Source of the DNA: Turritopsis dohrnii
Taxonomy: Eukaryota > Cnidaria > Hydrozoa > Anthoathecata > Oceaniidae
Length of the DNA: 64,000 nucleotides
Assembly (NCBI GenBank): GCA_027922465.2
Contig: BQMF02000019.1
Span: 1,178,001-1,242,000 of the forward strand
Direction of reading: 5' to 3'
Part shown: one piece after another, positions 34,700 through 46,770 of the stretch
How positions within the stretch are numbered: the stretch's first letter is position 1
How the letters are laid out: each line of letters opens with the position of its first letter
Notes under the pieces: model-generated
The model's database searches: none
What the model saw: the letters and a program-made list of their open reading frames with translations, nothing else
What the model was told of the DNA's origin: nothing
Program-made: the position numbers and the translations under genes

Positions 34700-36334
34700 T
34701 TTTGTTTTGGTAAGGGAGGAATTGACTGTTACAACTTCTTTCTTCAAATTCACGTCAGAACTTATAAGTAGTACTAGCGCTCGATCTACATACAAATCTG
34801 TAGTAACAGAGCTTTTTATATTACCTGGAATGGTATTCGTTATTGCTACATCGTCGTCGTCGTTTGTCTTGCCAACAGCTTGAATTGATAAACTACAGGA
34901 GGGCTGTGATATCATTGTTTCTGTTTGATCGAGTACTTGCTGATCGAATGTACGCGCCGTGTTATTGATTGATCTTAAAACATCCATCATGCCTGCACTC
35001 ACTTTTATGGCCATTTAGTTTTTCCATGCATTGCTTGCTGCGTGAAGCAACGTATCTTGACAAACCTTTTTGATAAGCCACTTTGTCCACGTGAGAACTG
35101 CGTTTTTGGTCACGTGAAGCAATTTCTATTTCCGATTGGCTGAATATCTCTGCACTTTCCGTCTCTACAATTTGTTGATAGCAAGTCGGGTGTATGTATT
35201 ACCCAATAGCCTCGTGAACGAGTACGCTCATGGCTGACGAGAAAGCGGTGTACTGTTTCCCCTTGTTTGTAACGAGCAAATAGTCACAGTTAGGATTTAG
35301 TTTTGGTCGCACTAACTGGATATAGAAATCGAGAATTTCCATAGTTTCGGAATTCAGAATTACAGTGTCAAATAGATATCTTTCGGCAGTTTTAAATTCC
35401 TTTTGGTCGATGTAACCTCCATTTGTCTTTGCTTTATCAATCATTTCTATGGTTAAGTATTGATAGGTCATTGGTCTGGAGCACTTAACACGAACAAATA
35501 GATACGTAGCAATAAATCTCGTTGCAAATGGCAGTTGAGATGCCGACACGTTTCGTTGGTTTCTCCATTCTTGTAGGATGTCTCGAAAAAGATTGATGTG
35601 GTATGGGATCACGTGTTATATTTCCTCCAAGCTCGCCCAACTGTTTCGAGCAATGAGTGTCTCCAAATCCAGGTTGCAAGAATACTCGAGTCTCTTTCTC
35701 TTTCCGAGATTTTCTTTACCACGTCGTACGTAAACTTCAGTGACGGCTAAACAACGTAAAGTGCTGTCGGAGACACTGTTCGCTTTTCGAAATCAAGTAT
35801 GTCGGATTTTAAGTAATTCAACGACACCGAACAACCTAGTTTCCAGTCTTTTTCAAGTATTTTAAGGAAGTCCATAAAGATGGAGGGTGTACCCAAGCAA
35901 CAATCGACGAATTCTTCGGTTAAACACGATTCCGATTCCAGGTCGTCCACACTAGCCATTAAGAACTTCATACATCGTTGTGCAAAATTCTTTGCTTTTT
36001 TTTCAGTCTTCCCTCCTCCACATGGTGTACGCAGCCAGTTCAAAAACGTCTTTCCAATACCATCGTTAATAGAAAAGGAAGGCTTGTGTGACGTGCATAC
36101 TTTCTTTCTGATTGGCTGTTGTGCCTCGACTTCTTACCTTTTGATATCTGGAGCTTCGTCAAAATAGTAATACCAACAATGTTTTACATCGATATGCTTG
36201 CGTAAACCTCGACTGCTTTTAAAACCAATGTGTATGCAATTGTGCACAGGGCAGATGTAAATATTTCTATCATTTGAACGTAATACCAACTTTCTCTTGT
36301 GTTTAGCGGCGCCATTGATTCCAACCCAGTTCAC
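34700..36334 (-). pseudogene. decayed zinc-finger / Crypton-like tyrosine recombinase gene
   Basis: Minus-strand order: a C2H2-like finger (CPVHNC...RKHIDVKHCW, 36,140-36,260) and FDEAPDIK running into the donor AAAAG|GTAAGA at 36,138. Then come WLRTPCGGGK...ESESCLTEEFVDCCLGTPSI (35,750-36,050), TEVYVRRGKENL, SRPMTYQYLT (putative first catalytic Arg), DQKEFKTAERYLFD, and EAIG followed by YIHPTCYQQIVETES (35,150-35,210). This order matches the integrase-like genes of cnidarians and KIAA1958-type proteins, related to Crypton recombinases. Lesions: a frameshift near 35,757, an in-frame TAA at 35,616-35,618, TAA at 35,197-35,199, and a frameshift near 35,010. The HxxR motif reads HPTC, so a catalytic Arg is lost. 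The C-terminal tail runs into the C/G repeat. It is not functional as a recombinase. Confidence 0.75.
36140..36334 (-). CDS. zinc-finger exon of the recombinase-like pseudogene
   Basis: The open exon starts at MNWVGINGAAKHK and contains CPVHNCIHIGFKSSRGLRKH with a second His in VKHCW, a C2H2-type finger. It ends at a good donor (GTAAGA) two bases before the frame would stop. This domain precedes the recombinase core in related genes. It is intact itself, but the downstream exons are broken. Confidence 0.6.
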
Positions 36335-36340
36335 AACTCA

Positions 36341-36574
36341 AACGGCTACGGGGGAGTTACAGAATCTCTACGCAATATTTGACCCAGGATGTCTTCTTCG
36401 TCAAAAATGGAAATTGGACTGTCCAAATGCTGCAGCAACTGTGTATCAGTCAGCTCATCGACCATGATCTGGAAATGATCTTGTTTTTATAGTGACCCTT
36501 GCTGATGGCAACTTCGGCCCGAGATCATCGATAAGCACTTGTATCAAATGTATGCAAGGGTTCTAGAATTTTTA
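36341..36574. other. unannotated spacer
   Basis: No feature is recognised between the recombinase-like gene and the CTTGTAACACC repeat. Confidence 0.35.
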
Positions 36575-37310
36575 TCCTTGTAACACCTTGTAACACCTTA
36601 GCCTATGCAGCAACGCCTTGTAACACGATTTCACAAAAATAATATGTTTAGCAAAGTTATAGTTTGATGCAGATCGTTCCTAGTCCATTCTGCTAGAGTC
36701 CAGTCTCTTAAAAAGAGATTGTCAATTTTGCCGTGCTTGGTTACACCTTAGCCTATCTAGTAACGCCTTGTAACACAATTTCAGAACAGAAAAATGTTTA
36801 TCAATACTACATTAGCATAATGGACTGGGAACGAACTGCATCAAACTAGAATTCAAAAATTTAAATTTTTAAGCAATATTATTATTTTATACACTTCGTT
36901 TCCAGTACGCTCTGCTAGATTTCAGGCTTTCCAAAAGAGATACACATTTTCCCGTGCTTGTAACAGCTTGTAACACCTAAGCCTATTCAGTAACTTCTTG
37001 TAACACATTTTTGAAGATAAAAAGTATTCTGATGATACATCCAACTAGTCCTCAGTCCTTTTTGCAAATGTTCAGTTCCCTTTTAGACTGGCATGGCTTT
37101 GAAGTGATGGTTAAGGTTAGACTAAGCAGCAGTTTTAGAATTTGTTCCTTGTAACACCTTGTAACATATTATACATTCTTGTAACGCCTTGTAACGCGAT
37201 TTTAAAAAAGAAAAGTGCTTGGCAATGCATTAGATTGATGCAGTTCGTTCCCAGTCCGTTTTGCTAAAGTCCAGTCTAGTAACTTCTTGTAACACATTTG
37301 CAAAGACAAA
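36575..37310. repeat. degenerate tandem repeat with CCTTGTAACAC motifs
   Basis: CTTGTAACACCTTAGCCTAT-like blocks recur at about 36,590, 36,736, 36,957, 37,145 and 37,276. Between them lies GTTTGATGCAGWTCGTTCC with CAGTCC..TCTGCTAGAGTCCAG. At 36,806-36,850 the intervening block is present in inverse orientation. The spacing is uneven (130-220 bp). Confidence 0.7.
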
Positions 37311-37920
37311 AAAATATTGATGGATAAGAAAAAGCACTGTGTGGTAGGTTCAATATAATGTTCTTTCCTTAATAACTATTCACTATCGCTGCTAAAAATT
37401 TTCGTTGGGGAAAATTTCGTAATTTTTCAAACTTTTATTAATACTTTGTTATAAATTTCACTTTTTCAAACTTTTCGTCGGGGAAAAATTTTCGTCATGA
37501 AGCAAAAATTTCGTCACTTTTCCCAGACAAAATTAACCCCGACAAGGCAGTATAGTTTGGTAAAATATCGATGTTTGAAAGATAATCAGGAAAGTTGTCA
37601 AAATGCACTACGAAAGAGAGGATTTTCATTGAAATATTGTGCATATTCCTTTAGAAATATACTCATTGGTAGTGATTTCTCAACACTTTTGTCCACAGGG
37701 GTCAATTACTCACCCAACTACCATACTCACCCATGGATCCAGTGGTGCTCCTGTATTTTCAACTTCTTCTCTATCCCGTATTCCTGGCAAGAAGTCATTA
37801 AGAAGCACACAAAACAATGAAAGATATATTAAATACTTTTGCAGAATAAATGTTAGATTTGAGGCATTTTCTGACGTAAAAGTATCGATGTTGTGTCACA
37901 CCGCACGAGTTCACGAAAAA
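37311..37920. other. unannotated DNA with ATTTTCGTCGGGGAAAA motifs
   Basis: TTTTCGTYGGGGAAAA occurs several times at 37,400-37,500, similar to fragments at 20.2 kb, suggesting a decayed repeat. The 107- and 94-codon frames at 37.5-37.9 kb overlap each other, and neither resembles a known family. Confidence 0.4.
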
Positions 37921-38307
37921 TAAAATTTAGGAATTGGCAACGAAAAGTCTTATAGAGCTTGAAATTCTGACCAAGAAAATGTATAGAATCATATATCTAT
38001 GACGCACCGTTTTTGAGATATCGCTGATCAAAAGTTTTGATGACGTCATAGAGCTCCGTCCCCAAAAAAGTTTGGCCCAAATTTTTCGTCTCTTCATCGC
38101 CTATATGGCCGACCCCAAAAACGGCAGTTACCTCTATTGGTAGCCAAGATAGTTTTCCCTAAACGTCACGTTCGATTGGGGATGCAATGCACAGGTTTCA
38201 AACTGACGTCGCACAAAATACAATAAAATAATTGGTCTCACAACTCAATCTACCTACTTGCGTGACAGACAGACAGACAAACAGAGAATCGGCTATTGAT
38301 ATATAGA
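37905..38307 (-). mobile_element. Helitron of the 9-kb family, 3' end missing
   Basis: The minus-strand 5' end TCTATATATCAATAGCCGAT is at 38,307. The interior blocks (GACGCACCGTTT, TGACGTCA at 38,041, GGCCGACCCCAAAAACG) match unit 2 of the 9-kb array. The hairpin and CTAG are absent at the left. It abuts another CTAG end at 38,308. Confidence 0.75.
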
Positions 38308-39400
38308 CTAGTATCCCAGGTAAAATTTTTTAACAGTTTTAATCAATGTGAGCTGAATCACAGAAAAGCTTAAATTCCCCATAGAAAGAACCAAAAATCA
38401 AAATACTTAAAAAATCAAAACATCAAAATATATAATTAACATTTGCTCCTGGGATAATTTTTTACCCTGGAGACATTGATACCTTCCAGCTGTTTCTTTT
38501 GTGACAAAGTTACTGGATTGCAATCATAAATGAACTTTAGAAATGACATATATATAGTCTGTTCTTCCGAAAACCATCAACATCATGATTAAAACCATGA
38601 GTTTCATTTCTTTAATGGTTTATGCTTTTTTTAATATTACTTAAAAGAATAAGATTTCAATTTTATAATAATACTGAAAACCTAATCATGCTATAACAAT
38701 ATTGAAATAATAAAAAGAAAACGAAAAAAAAAAAAAAAAAGAAAATTCAAATACGCATTCATCCTAAAGATAATAAGTAAAAACACAAAATTACCCAGAA
38801 GATAAAAAGTAACAAATAAAAACATAATGCCAAATTTATATAACCAGGCATAGTACGTAAACGATTACCATAATACAAAATAATGCATAAACATGACGAA
38901 ATATAAACTGAAGAAAAATCCATCCAATAACGCTTCTTTTTTGTAGCACAGTTTCATGGTACAGTAATAATTAATGAACTTCTTAAATACATCATCCATT
39001 CTTCTCTTAGCTAACCCTCAGAACACCATAATTTAACCATGTGCTTTATTTCTTTAATGGTTTATATACACTTTTTTTTCTGACCTAAAAGAACAGCTAC
39101 AATAATCGCATTGGATTGCAAATAAAAGCAAAAGACATAAAGTTGGTTGGAAGACAGGCAGATAGACAAAGCACCAAATATCTTAAATTGTACAGGAAAA
39201 TCTAATAAAAGGGAGACATGGTTGAGATGAGATGGGACGATATCAGATATTCCCCAATTCCACAGCCATGAGAACCATTTTTAATTGGTTTGTAAATAAA
39301 TAAATTACAGCGCACGTTACCAAAACAAATTTCTTCGTCGTTTGTTCCGTGTTCCTTTTCATCCAGCATCCAGTTTTCATCCAGCAAAGATACTTAGTGG
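38308..39400 (-). mobile_element. large non-autonomous Helitron, copy B (partial)
   Basis: CTAG at 38,308-38,311 is followed by TATCCCAGGTAAAATTTTTT. Blocks TTAATCAATGTGAGCTGAA, CCATCAACATCATGATT, CCTAATCATGCTATAAC and GTTACCAAAACAAAT (39,318) follow in the same order as in copies A and C. The 5' terminus is not found near 39,400, so the copy is truncated or diverged there. Confidence 0.6.
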
Positions 39401-41281
39401 TAATTATTTTTAATTAATTAATTTTTTATAATTATTTTGACTCATACATCTTTTCAAAGCTCAATTAATTAATCTTTCAAAACTAAATTAAAGCAAGATT
39501 CGCAAAAATGCGACTATAAATTTCCCCAAAGTTGCGAAACTTTTGTCAGGTATTGTATGTACATTGATAACCATAAGAAAATATGCATCATTAAATAATT
39601 ACAATGGTATAACTACCATCAATGTCATACTCAGATAAAAATGTTGTCCTTACTAATCAGGGCAGAATTAAATTTAATACCACAAAAAAACTTATTTTGA
39701 ACTTATTAAGAAATGAAGATGTTCATGGTCAAATGATAAGGTTTCTCTTATAAATTTTGCTGAGTAATACTTCCCTTAAACAACTAAATATCAACAACTG
39801 CACCAATGTGTAAGGTGAGTTTAGCATAATAAACATAAGATCTTGATTGTTGCAGAAGCTTGACATCCCTTATACCATAAAATCACGACAAAACAATGTA
39901 ATTCAACAGAACACACTTGCACTTGCTTTTTGTAACTCAGATATACAATCAAATTTGTATACAGATTTACAAAAGGAGAAAAGAAATTGTCAAACCTAAT
40001 TTTAATACTACAGTATAAGTATTAAAAATACTTTGAGGTAAACATGTAAGCAATAACTATCAATAGCAATCAAAAGCACTTCAAATTAGCACTTCAAATT
40101 TGGACGGAAGAGTTATTTTCAAAAAAAAGATAGGCTTAAAGTGACAATTTGTAAAATTAAATTCAAGTATTCAGAATAAACATCTCTGTTCAAAAACATA
40201 TGTGCACACCGATAAAAATGACCATTGTAAAACCCAAATGAAAAAAAAAGCAGATTTCGGTAGTGAAAATAGACTACACATCCATAACCCAATCACTACA
40301 AAGCTGAAAGTAGAAGTTCGTGTTCTGGCTTGATTTAATTTACAGATTGTTTGTTGGATTGTGCTTTGATTTATATACGTTTGTTGTTTGTGTAAGGAAA
40401 ATTGACAGTATATAATCAATTTTTACTAAAATATCATTTATATACATATCAAAACAGTAAGGTGATCATGGAATTAATCCATAGTAAATTATGTTTCTGT
40501 TGTCAGATTAAATGACTATCCAGCCAGGGAAGCACATTTTTCGACAAGATTCTTTCAAGTTATTTGTGTCTCAATCTTGTCTGATAAAATATTATACGTA
40601 ATTGATTTTCTGATGTTCTTATTGCATATACAACATCACATTTTTACTCGCTGTTTTTTTTAATGTACTTTTTAAATTGGTTGAACTGGTTGCTCTCCAC
40701 ATAAAAAAGGTTTCCTTTTATACCTGTACATCATATGTGCTTTCAGTTCACATTATATCAGGACGTAAAACAAAAATAAATCTGCAGCCTGTATTGATAA
40801 TGAACTTTTGCTTTTTCACTGAAATCACAGCGTCAATGGTTTGTTGTTCCAAGCATTTAATTACCAATCATCATCATCATAGCATTTTTGTCATCAACAA
40901 AAACAAAACAATATTTTTCTGTTTTTTACACGTTTCTTCAAAAGTTTTTACGAAATCTTTTAAGACAATACTGAACTAGAACGATTTATTTCGATCATTT
41001 AACGTTGAATTCTCTTGAATCATTTTAAAAGCCAGTGGAAAAAGCAAAAATCTTCTGCACCTCCGGACTAACTGAAAAAACATGGCGTAGTACTTGACTG
41101 TAGACTAGCCTCTATTCTTATCTACTTTTGCGGCTAGCCGAAAATTCCATTCTGAACAGCGGCTATAAAAGTGAACGGAGAAGACGAAGGATGAGGAAAA
41201 AGAAAATGCCGGTTTTAATATATATTTCGCCCTATGGAGAAATATATAATTAAAACCATTCGTTACTGTGTAAAGAAACAC
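39401..41281. other. unannotated AT-rich DNA
   Basis: No supported gene. The frames of 82 and 100 codons at 40.2-41.0 kb are without recognisable domains or splice context. Confidence 0.4.
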
Positions 41282-42880
41282 GAGGTTCGGAATTTCCGAG
41301 TTACAAAACCGAGTTACAAAACCGAGTTACGCATTATGACGTCACAAACCGAGATATAACTCGGAGATTTTTAAATTTTAATTTTTCTCGAGTTACTAAA
41401 TCGGAAAGTTTATTCACGTAAAATTTTCCAGAGTTACTTATTCAGAAATTTTTTTGGGTTTTATTTTTTTCGAGTTAGAGAATATTTTTCAAATATTGTA
41501 AGGAATATTTTCGAAAGTTCACCGGGAATACTGTGAGTTTTTAAAAAAGGCAAAGTGGGCCAACTTTGTTGCAAATTTTGAAAATTGTTCAATTTTAATG
41601 AAAATTTATTATTGGAACACGTTTGTACTGCTGATTTTAAACATGAAGGCCAACTTGTGGATAAGGTCAGATTAGGCCAAATTTGGACCAAGCTTTGAAA
41701 ATTGTTCAATTCTAATGAAAATTCTAGTGGAACAATTTGAGGCTAAATCCAAGCAAGGTACGATGACCAATGATACTCGTTAAATGTGGTTTCTTTTTCA
41801 TTTTTTGCCATCTGACGAATGTTGATGTACATTAATAAGGGAAACTTTCGGCAGGAAATTTTGACTTTTCCTAAAGTTTTTTTAATTTAAAGAGAAATTA
41901 AGCCTTAAAATTTCTTTTCTGATTTTGAGCATGAAATACTTCCTTTATCCTAGAGGAACACCTTTTTATGTATAAAATGTACTCCAAATAACAAAAACTG
42001 CTAAAATAACAACTTAGTTAAATCGCCATTACAGCTTTCATTATAAATATCATGACGTCACAGAGCGAATTTCATTTGCAGAAATATCAGACGTACGCAG
42101 TACATGATGGCATGTTTTTTACACCTATGTTCTAAAGATACGAGAAACGGTAGAAAAACAACAAAGACAACACCAGGATATTTATCATTCATCAACATAA
42201 CAATCTTAAACATCAAGAAACAGCAAAATGTAAAACAAGTTTATCGTTAACGATTCAAGAAAAACAAAAACAAAAACAGTCATAACAAAGGTTTTATATC
42301 ACAAAGAACACACGAACTTTCATCAACAAAAACAAAATATTGTAGTTCATGTAATCCTTTCAAAAACAGCGATCGCGCTGTGACGTCAAAATTTTCATCG
42401 CAGAGCACTGCAATGGCGTCCGTTGTTAGATACTAAATAACGAAAAACTGAGTATAATTATCATTTAAGATAATTTTTAATGATCACCGAAGATTAATGA
42501 GACCTTTCTGCAGCTAATATAAAAATTTTTTGATAAAGGCTTAATTTCCCTTTAAGTATTATCGGAAATACATGTTTTGGTTCATTTAAGGCCTGAAGCA
42601 GTCGGTAAAGGTTTTTCTTGTTTGGATACGTTTGGATAACATTGTCGAATACATGAGAAAGAAAGTTGTTTATATTTTTTTGCACTATGTGCTCACGTTT
42701 TATGTTTTAGTTTTTTATTTTTCCCCTAGTTATCTTAAGCCGGTATGTGTTGTTGTTACTGTAATTATTATGTTTACACTCTTTCGTATTTTACAAGATT
42801 TTCTTTAGTTAATTTTTAACACATTTAAACTTTCCGGCACTTTTTGTTGTTAATGTAGTTTTCTTTGAATTTAACATCTT
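41282..42880 (+). mobile_element. partial relative of the 31-kb fold-back element
   Basis: It starts GAGGTTCGGAATTTCCGAG, like the 31,148 terminus, with GAGTTAC repeats and TTATGACGTCA. GGCCAAATTTGGACCAAGC and TTGTTCAATTCTAATGAAAA match 31,590-31,670. TCGGAAATACATGTTTTGG matches 31,850, and CACTATGTGCTCACGT matches 32,120. TTAATTTTTAACACATTTAAAC matches 32,250. The last block (GTTGTTAATGTAG, 42,845) matches 33,270, so about 1 kb of middle sequence is missing and the right arm is absent. About 41,780-42,560 is unrelated to the first copy. Confidence 0.7.
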
Positions 42881-43030
42881 TGGTCTTACAGGTTTATTTT
42901 AAAGTTGCCAATCAAATACAACAATTAAAAAGATAATAAACAAAAGGTATTTACGCCTTTGGTGTTTGAAAAGTCATATCAAACAGCAATGTGGACACTA
43001 ATTTACTTGAAATCTTCTTGTATTAATACA

Positions 43031-45253
43031 CTAGCCGCCCAGGCGGCGTCGCTCGCCACCCATGTTCAGTATGCGTTGTGTCGCAGAATTTAACTCATGT
43101 AAAAGTTTCTTTTCAGGCATTAATTTTTTAATTCATTTCTTACATTCAGAAGATTTAAAACCGAAACAAATAGCAACATGGCTCACAATATATATTTGTA
43201 CGCAGAAGAGAAGTAACTTTAATGTAAAAAATATGACAATATATAACACAGAACTGTTTACCCAGACATACAAAGCCAAACATTACAAAATGTTAACTCA
43301 AAACAAATTGATATTTTCCAACTTTTTCTTTTGTTCCAAAGTTACTACTGGACTGCAATCATTAATGAATTTTTGAAATGATATATAGTCTGTTCTTCCC
43401 AAAACCATCAACGTCATGATTAAAACCATGAGCTTTTTTTATTATTACCTAAAAAATTAATACTTGAATTATAATACCGAAAACCTAATCATGCTATGAG
43501 AATAATGAAATAAACAACAACAAATAAAAAGAAAGAAAAAAATGAAATTCAAGTACGCATTTATCCTAAAATCAATAACTAAAAACAAAAATTTACCCAG
43601 AAGATAAAAAGTCACAAATAAAATCATAATGCCAACCTTCTATATATACCCAGGTACGTAAACGATTACCATAACACAAAATAATGCATAAACATGTTAA
43701 ATTATAAACTTAAGAAAAATACACCCAATAACGCTTCTTTTTTGTAGGACAGTTTCATTGGACAGTAATAACTAATGAACTTCTTAAATACATAATCCAT
43801 TCTTCTCTTAACTAACCCTCTCAACATAATTTAACACACCATGTGCTTCATTTCTATTCAGATGAAAATATTCAAAAAACATATACAAAAAACCTAATCA
43901 TACTGTGACGAAATCGTAAGAAAAACAAAACAAATTAAAAGAAACTTTGAAAACATATTTACCTTAAAAATAATAATTAAAAACACAAACACAATGACAG
44001 AATTAGTATAGCTAAAGAATTTTTAACATACGAAATGTGGAGCCATTTTTTATTTCCAGTTCAAAGCTCCTCTCTGGAAAATTCAAAATGCAACAGTAAA
44101 CATCCCTCTTATCCTTTACTTATCCACTAATACTAACTGTGTTTTAACTAAATAGATACTATTTTAACTTTACCTTTCAATATTGATCATGTTTTGTAGG
44201 CCATTATCAAACACTTCTAAACTCTTTACTTTCTATACTTCATACCTGTAAACAAATTAATAACACTCGATTTACTTCCCAGCATAGTTTCCTGAAACTG
44301 AAAGGCATAAATAAAGAAAAAGATTTCAACGCATAACAGTGCCAGACAGTGGCGGCAAGCTCTCCTTTCATGTTGTTTTCTAAACTTCATAACTGTGGAG
44401 CCATTTAGAAATGAATAAATAAAAGAACAGCCAGTTCGTTACCAAAACAAATGAGTAACTGCTCGTAGGGGGCATGCAACTTTTTGATCGTTTTAACTCT
44501 GTTTTTACTATCTCTTAACGCTGTATTTATCAAATGCGTTTGACTCATGTACTTACGCATATTACTTTGTATCTTTTCCAAACGTTTTCCCACCGAAAAA
44601 AGTAAAACCATTTTCAGCAATGTAGATAAACATCATCCTTTCTGCAGCCATTTTTAAACAACTTCACTTCAACTACACTACTTCACTGCTGCACTCTCAT
44701 AACTATTTGATAATTATAAAAAGAAATACGTAAAATCAGCACACGTTTCTATCGTAAAAATAGATTTTCTTCCATTCATTCTTCGTTTGGTTTTTCTCTG
44801 AAAAAACCTATATATATTAAAAAAAACAACAACATCTGTTCAAAAACTCACCTAAGCATGTGGTTATACCTGTTCTTTTATTAATCTAAAATACAATAAC
44901 AGTAAAAGTTTCACAATAAACAGTTTCATAATAACAAAACCTTCGTATGTATACTAACCTGTGTTTCTTCGTGAAGTTCACAACGAAGAAATGAAAGCCG
45001 TTATAAACAAACTTATTTTTGGAATTTGTCAGCCAATCAAAACTGCGCATTTTAAGAGTTTTCCTTTATTAGCCAATGAACTCGATCAGCGGCGGGATTT
45101 CCCCATTTACTAATCGTAAAAAAAACGCTCTCGCATCTGCGTGGTTTTACGACGAAAAGGGAAAAAATGAGAAGGTTTTGACCGTTGAAAAAAAAGTAAA
45201 TGTCACTCTCTAAAATAAAAGTGTGACACACAGCGCGGATTATTATAATAAGA
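43031..45253 (-). mobile_element. complete-ended 2.2-kb non-autonomous Helitron, copy C
   Basis: Host A at 43,030 and T at 45,254 flank the element exactly as expected for A^T insertion. The minus strand starts TCTTATTATAATAATCCGCG and ends CTAG, with the GGCGGCG/CGCCGCC hairpin (one mismatch) just before it. The interior aligns with copies A and B. The 5' region includes GAGAGTGACATTTAC and AACGGTCAAAACCTTCT, matched again at 63.9-64.0 kb. Frames at 43,062, 44,405 and 45,052 are not recognisable. No Rep/helicase. Confidence 0.85.
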
Positions 45254-46440
45254 TTAATGAACACATCTAAAGAGGATTTCGAATTCCTTTTTTAAATTAA
45301 TATAGTCCTCTTTCTATTTTATCAACATCAGACACTTCAGATTGTATTAAGAAAGACGTTTTGTTCAGTTTAAAATTTATTGGTTTTTTGGCTATCAACC
45401 CTTAAAAACTACAGTGTGTCTCAAAATGTCTTATCCACCAACTTTCAGGGCGTATATCTCATTACATGTTTTATAAAATATTGTGAATTTTATATCACAA
45501 GAAAGAGCTTTTCATGCTGTATCCATTAATATAAAATGTTTGCCAAAATATTTGTTCTTTGAAAAGATATTGAAGAAAAACTCAACGATTTGGCTCATTA
45601 AATTCTTAAAAGTCAATTTGCGTTCATTATTCAATTTTTATGAGCTCAGGGTACGTTAAAGCGATAGTGTAGTTTTTAAGGCTTTTGTCTTTATTAGGCT
45701 TGTTTACTGGTACGTGCATGAAAAAATGTCGAATATCGGATTTTACCGATTTTTAAAATGTGTATAAATATATTGACGAGTTGAGAACATGTTTGTATTT
45801 GAATTTACTTTTCGTGTCAAGCAAACAATAAAAAAACGAATCAAATTATAGCTTGCGATCACGAAAAAATCAATAGGAAAAGAGTACCAAAAGAACGGGA
45901 AAGTCACGATTGTTATGAAGAAGAAAGAGATTCTCTGTTTAAATTCGATGGGTGTAACTTCAATTACTTCAAGCCTAAAAACATTTGTGCGTGTCGGTTA
46001 TGTAAATATTGTGGAAATAAGGTGTAGATATGTACGACGAGCATTCCGTAGGATTAACCACTGAAGAAATTAACGCTATATAAGGAATAGCTAGAATCGA
46101 CAATTGCGAGAACCCTGGATACTACGATCACAACAAAAAATACGAGAAAATGGCTAAAAATCCGCGAAGAAAATAAATCAGCGCAACCTGCGACACAAGA
46201 TCGTGAGTGAGTTACCCAAGCATTTCGGTATTGACGGTGATGGAGTCACCGTTATAATGGAAAATGAGCGTCAAGAAAAAATTATGGAATTATTTGCGTT
46301 ATTAACAATTAAAAAACTCGAGTTGACATTGGAGAAAGTTGGGGATTTCTTCTTTACAACATTACTTTATGGAGAGATGCTTGAGAAGTTTAAGGGTGGT
46401 GAAAAGAAAAGGCGAAAAAAGAATATAAAATAAATAATCG
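45254..46440. other. unannotated DNA with a short charged reading frame
   Basis: A 76-codon plus-strand frame at 46,203-46,433 (MSELPKHFGIDGDGVT..., Lys/Glu-rich, ending KKRRKKN) looks protein-like. The preceding 250 bp contain further open pieces in other frames (MYDEHSVGLTTEEINAI near 46,030), as in a decayed gene. No family is recognised, so I do not call a gene. Confidence 0.35.
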
Positions 46441-46770
46441 TCAACCTTGCAAGATTGTGTGAATCTGATTGGCTTAAACAACATTCAAGAGTGCAAATTA
46501 AATCGCTAATTGCACTCTCTAGAGTGCAGATTACATGTAATTGTACTGCTTTTAAGGTAAAAGTGCAAAACGCGGACTTAAGTATTCCTAACTTCACTTT
46601 CAGTTACTTATTTTGTTATGCAAGTGCAATGCAATGTTTTCGGGTTTTACGACGTCAAAAGTTTAAAATGATTGTTATGCGGACTCGGACAAATTACACA
46701 TTTTCTCCTCCTTACTCGTGACTTATCGTTAATTGCACAATTAAACATGCGATTACTAGTAATATGTGAT
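46441..46770. repeat. dispersed repeat related to 12.2-12.5 kb
   Basis: TTAATTGCACAATTAAACATGCGATTACTAGTAAT (split around 46,730-46,765) resembles 12,235-12,275. GAGTGCAAATTAAATC and CACTCTCTAGAGTGCA give the area a palindromic character. Ends not defined. Confidence 0.4.

Noticed and set aside
34361..35014. 217-aa minus-strand frame with a Gly-rich C-terminus, looking like a Gly-rich protein
   Set aside because: The Gly run is the C/G-tract repeat read through. The N-terminal part is only the tail of the broken recombinase-like gene.
42494..42685. 63-codon minus-strand frame resembling a helical protein
   Set aside because: It lies in the partial fold-back copy, and the matching region at 31.85-32.1 kb does not keep the frame open.
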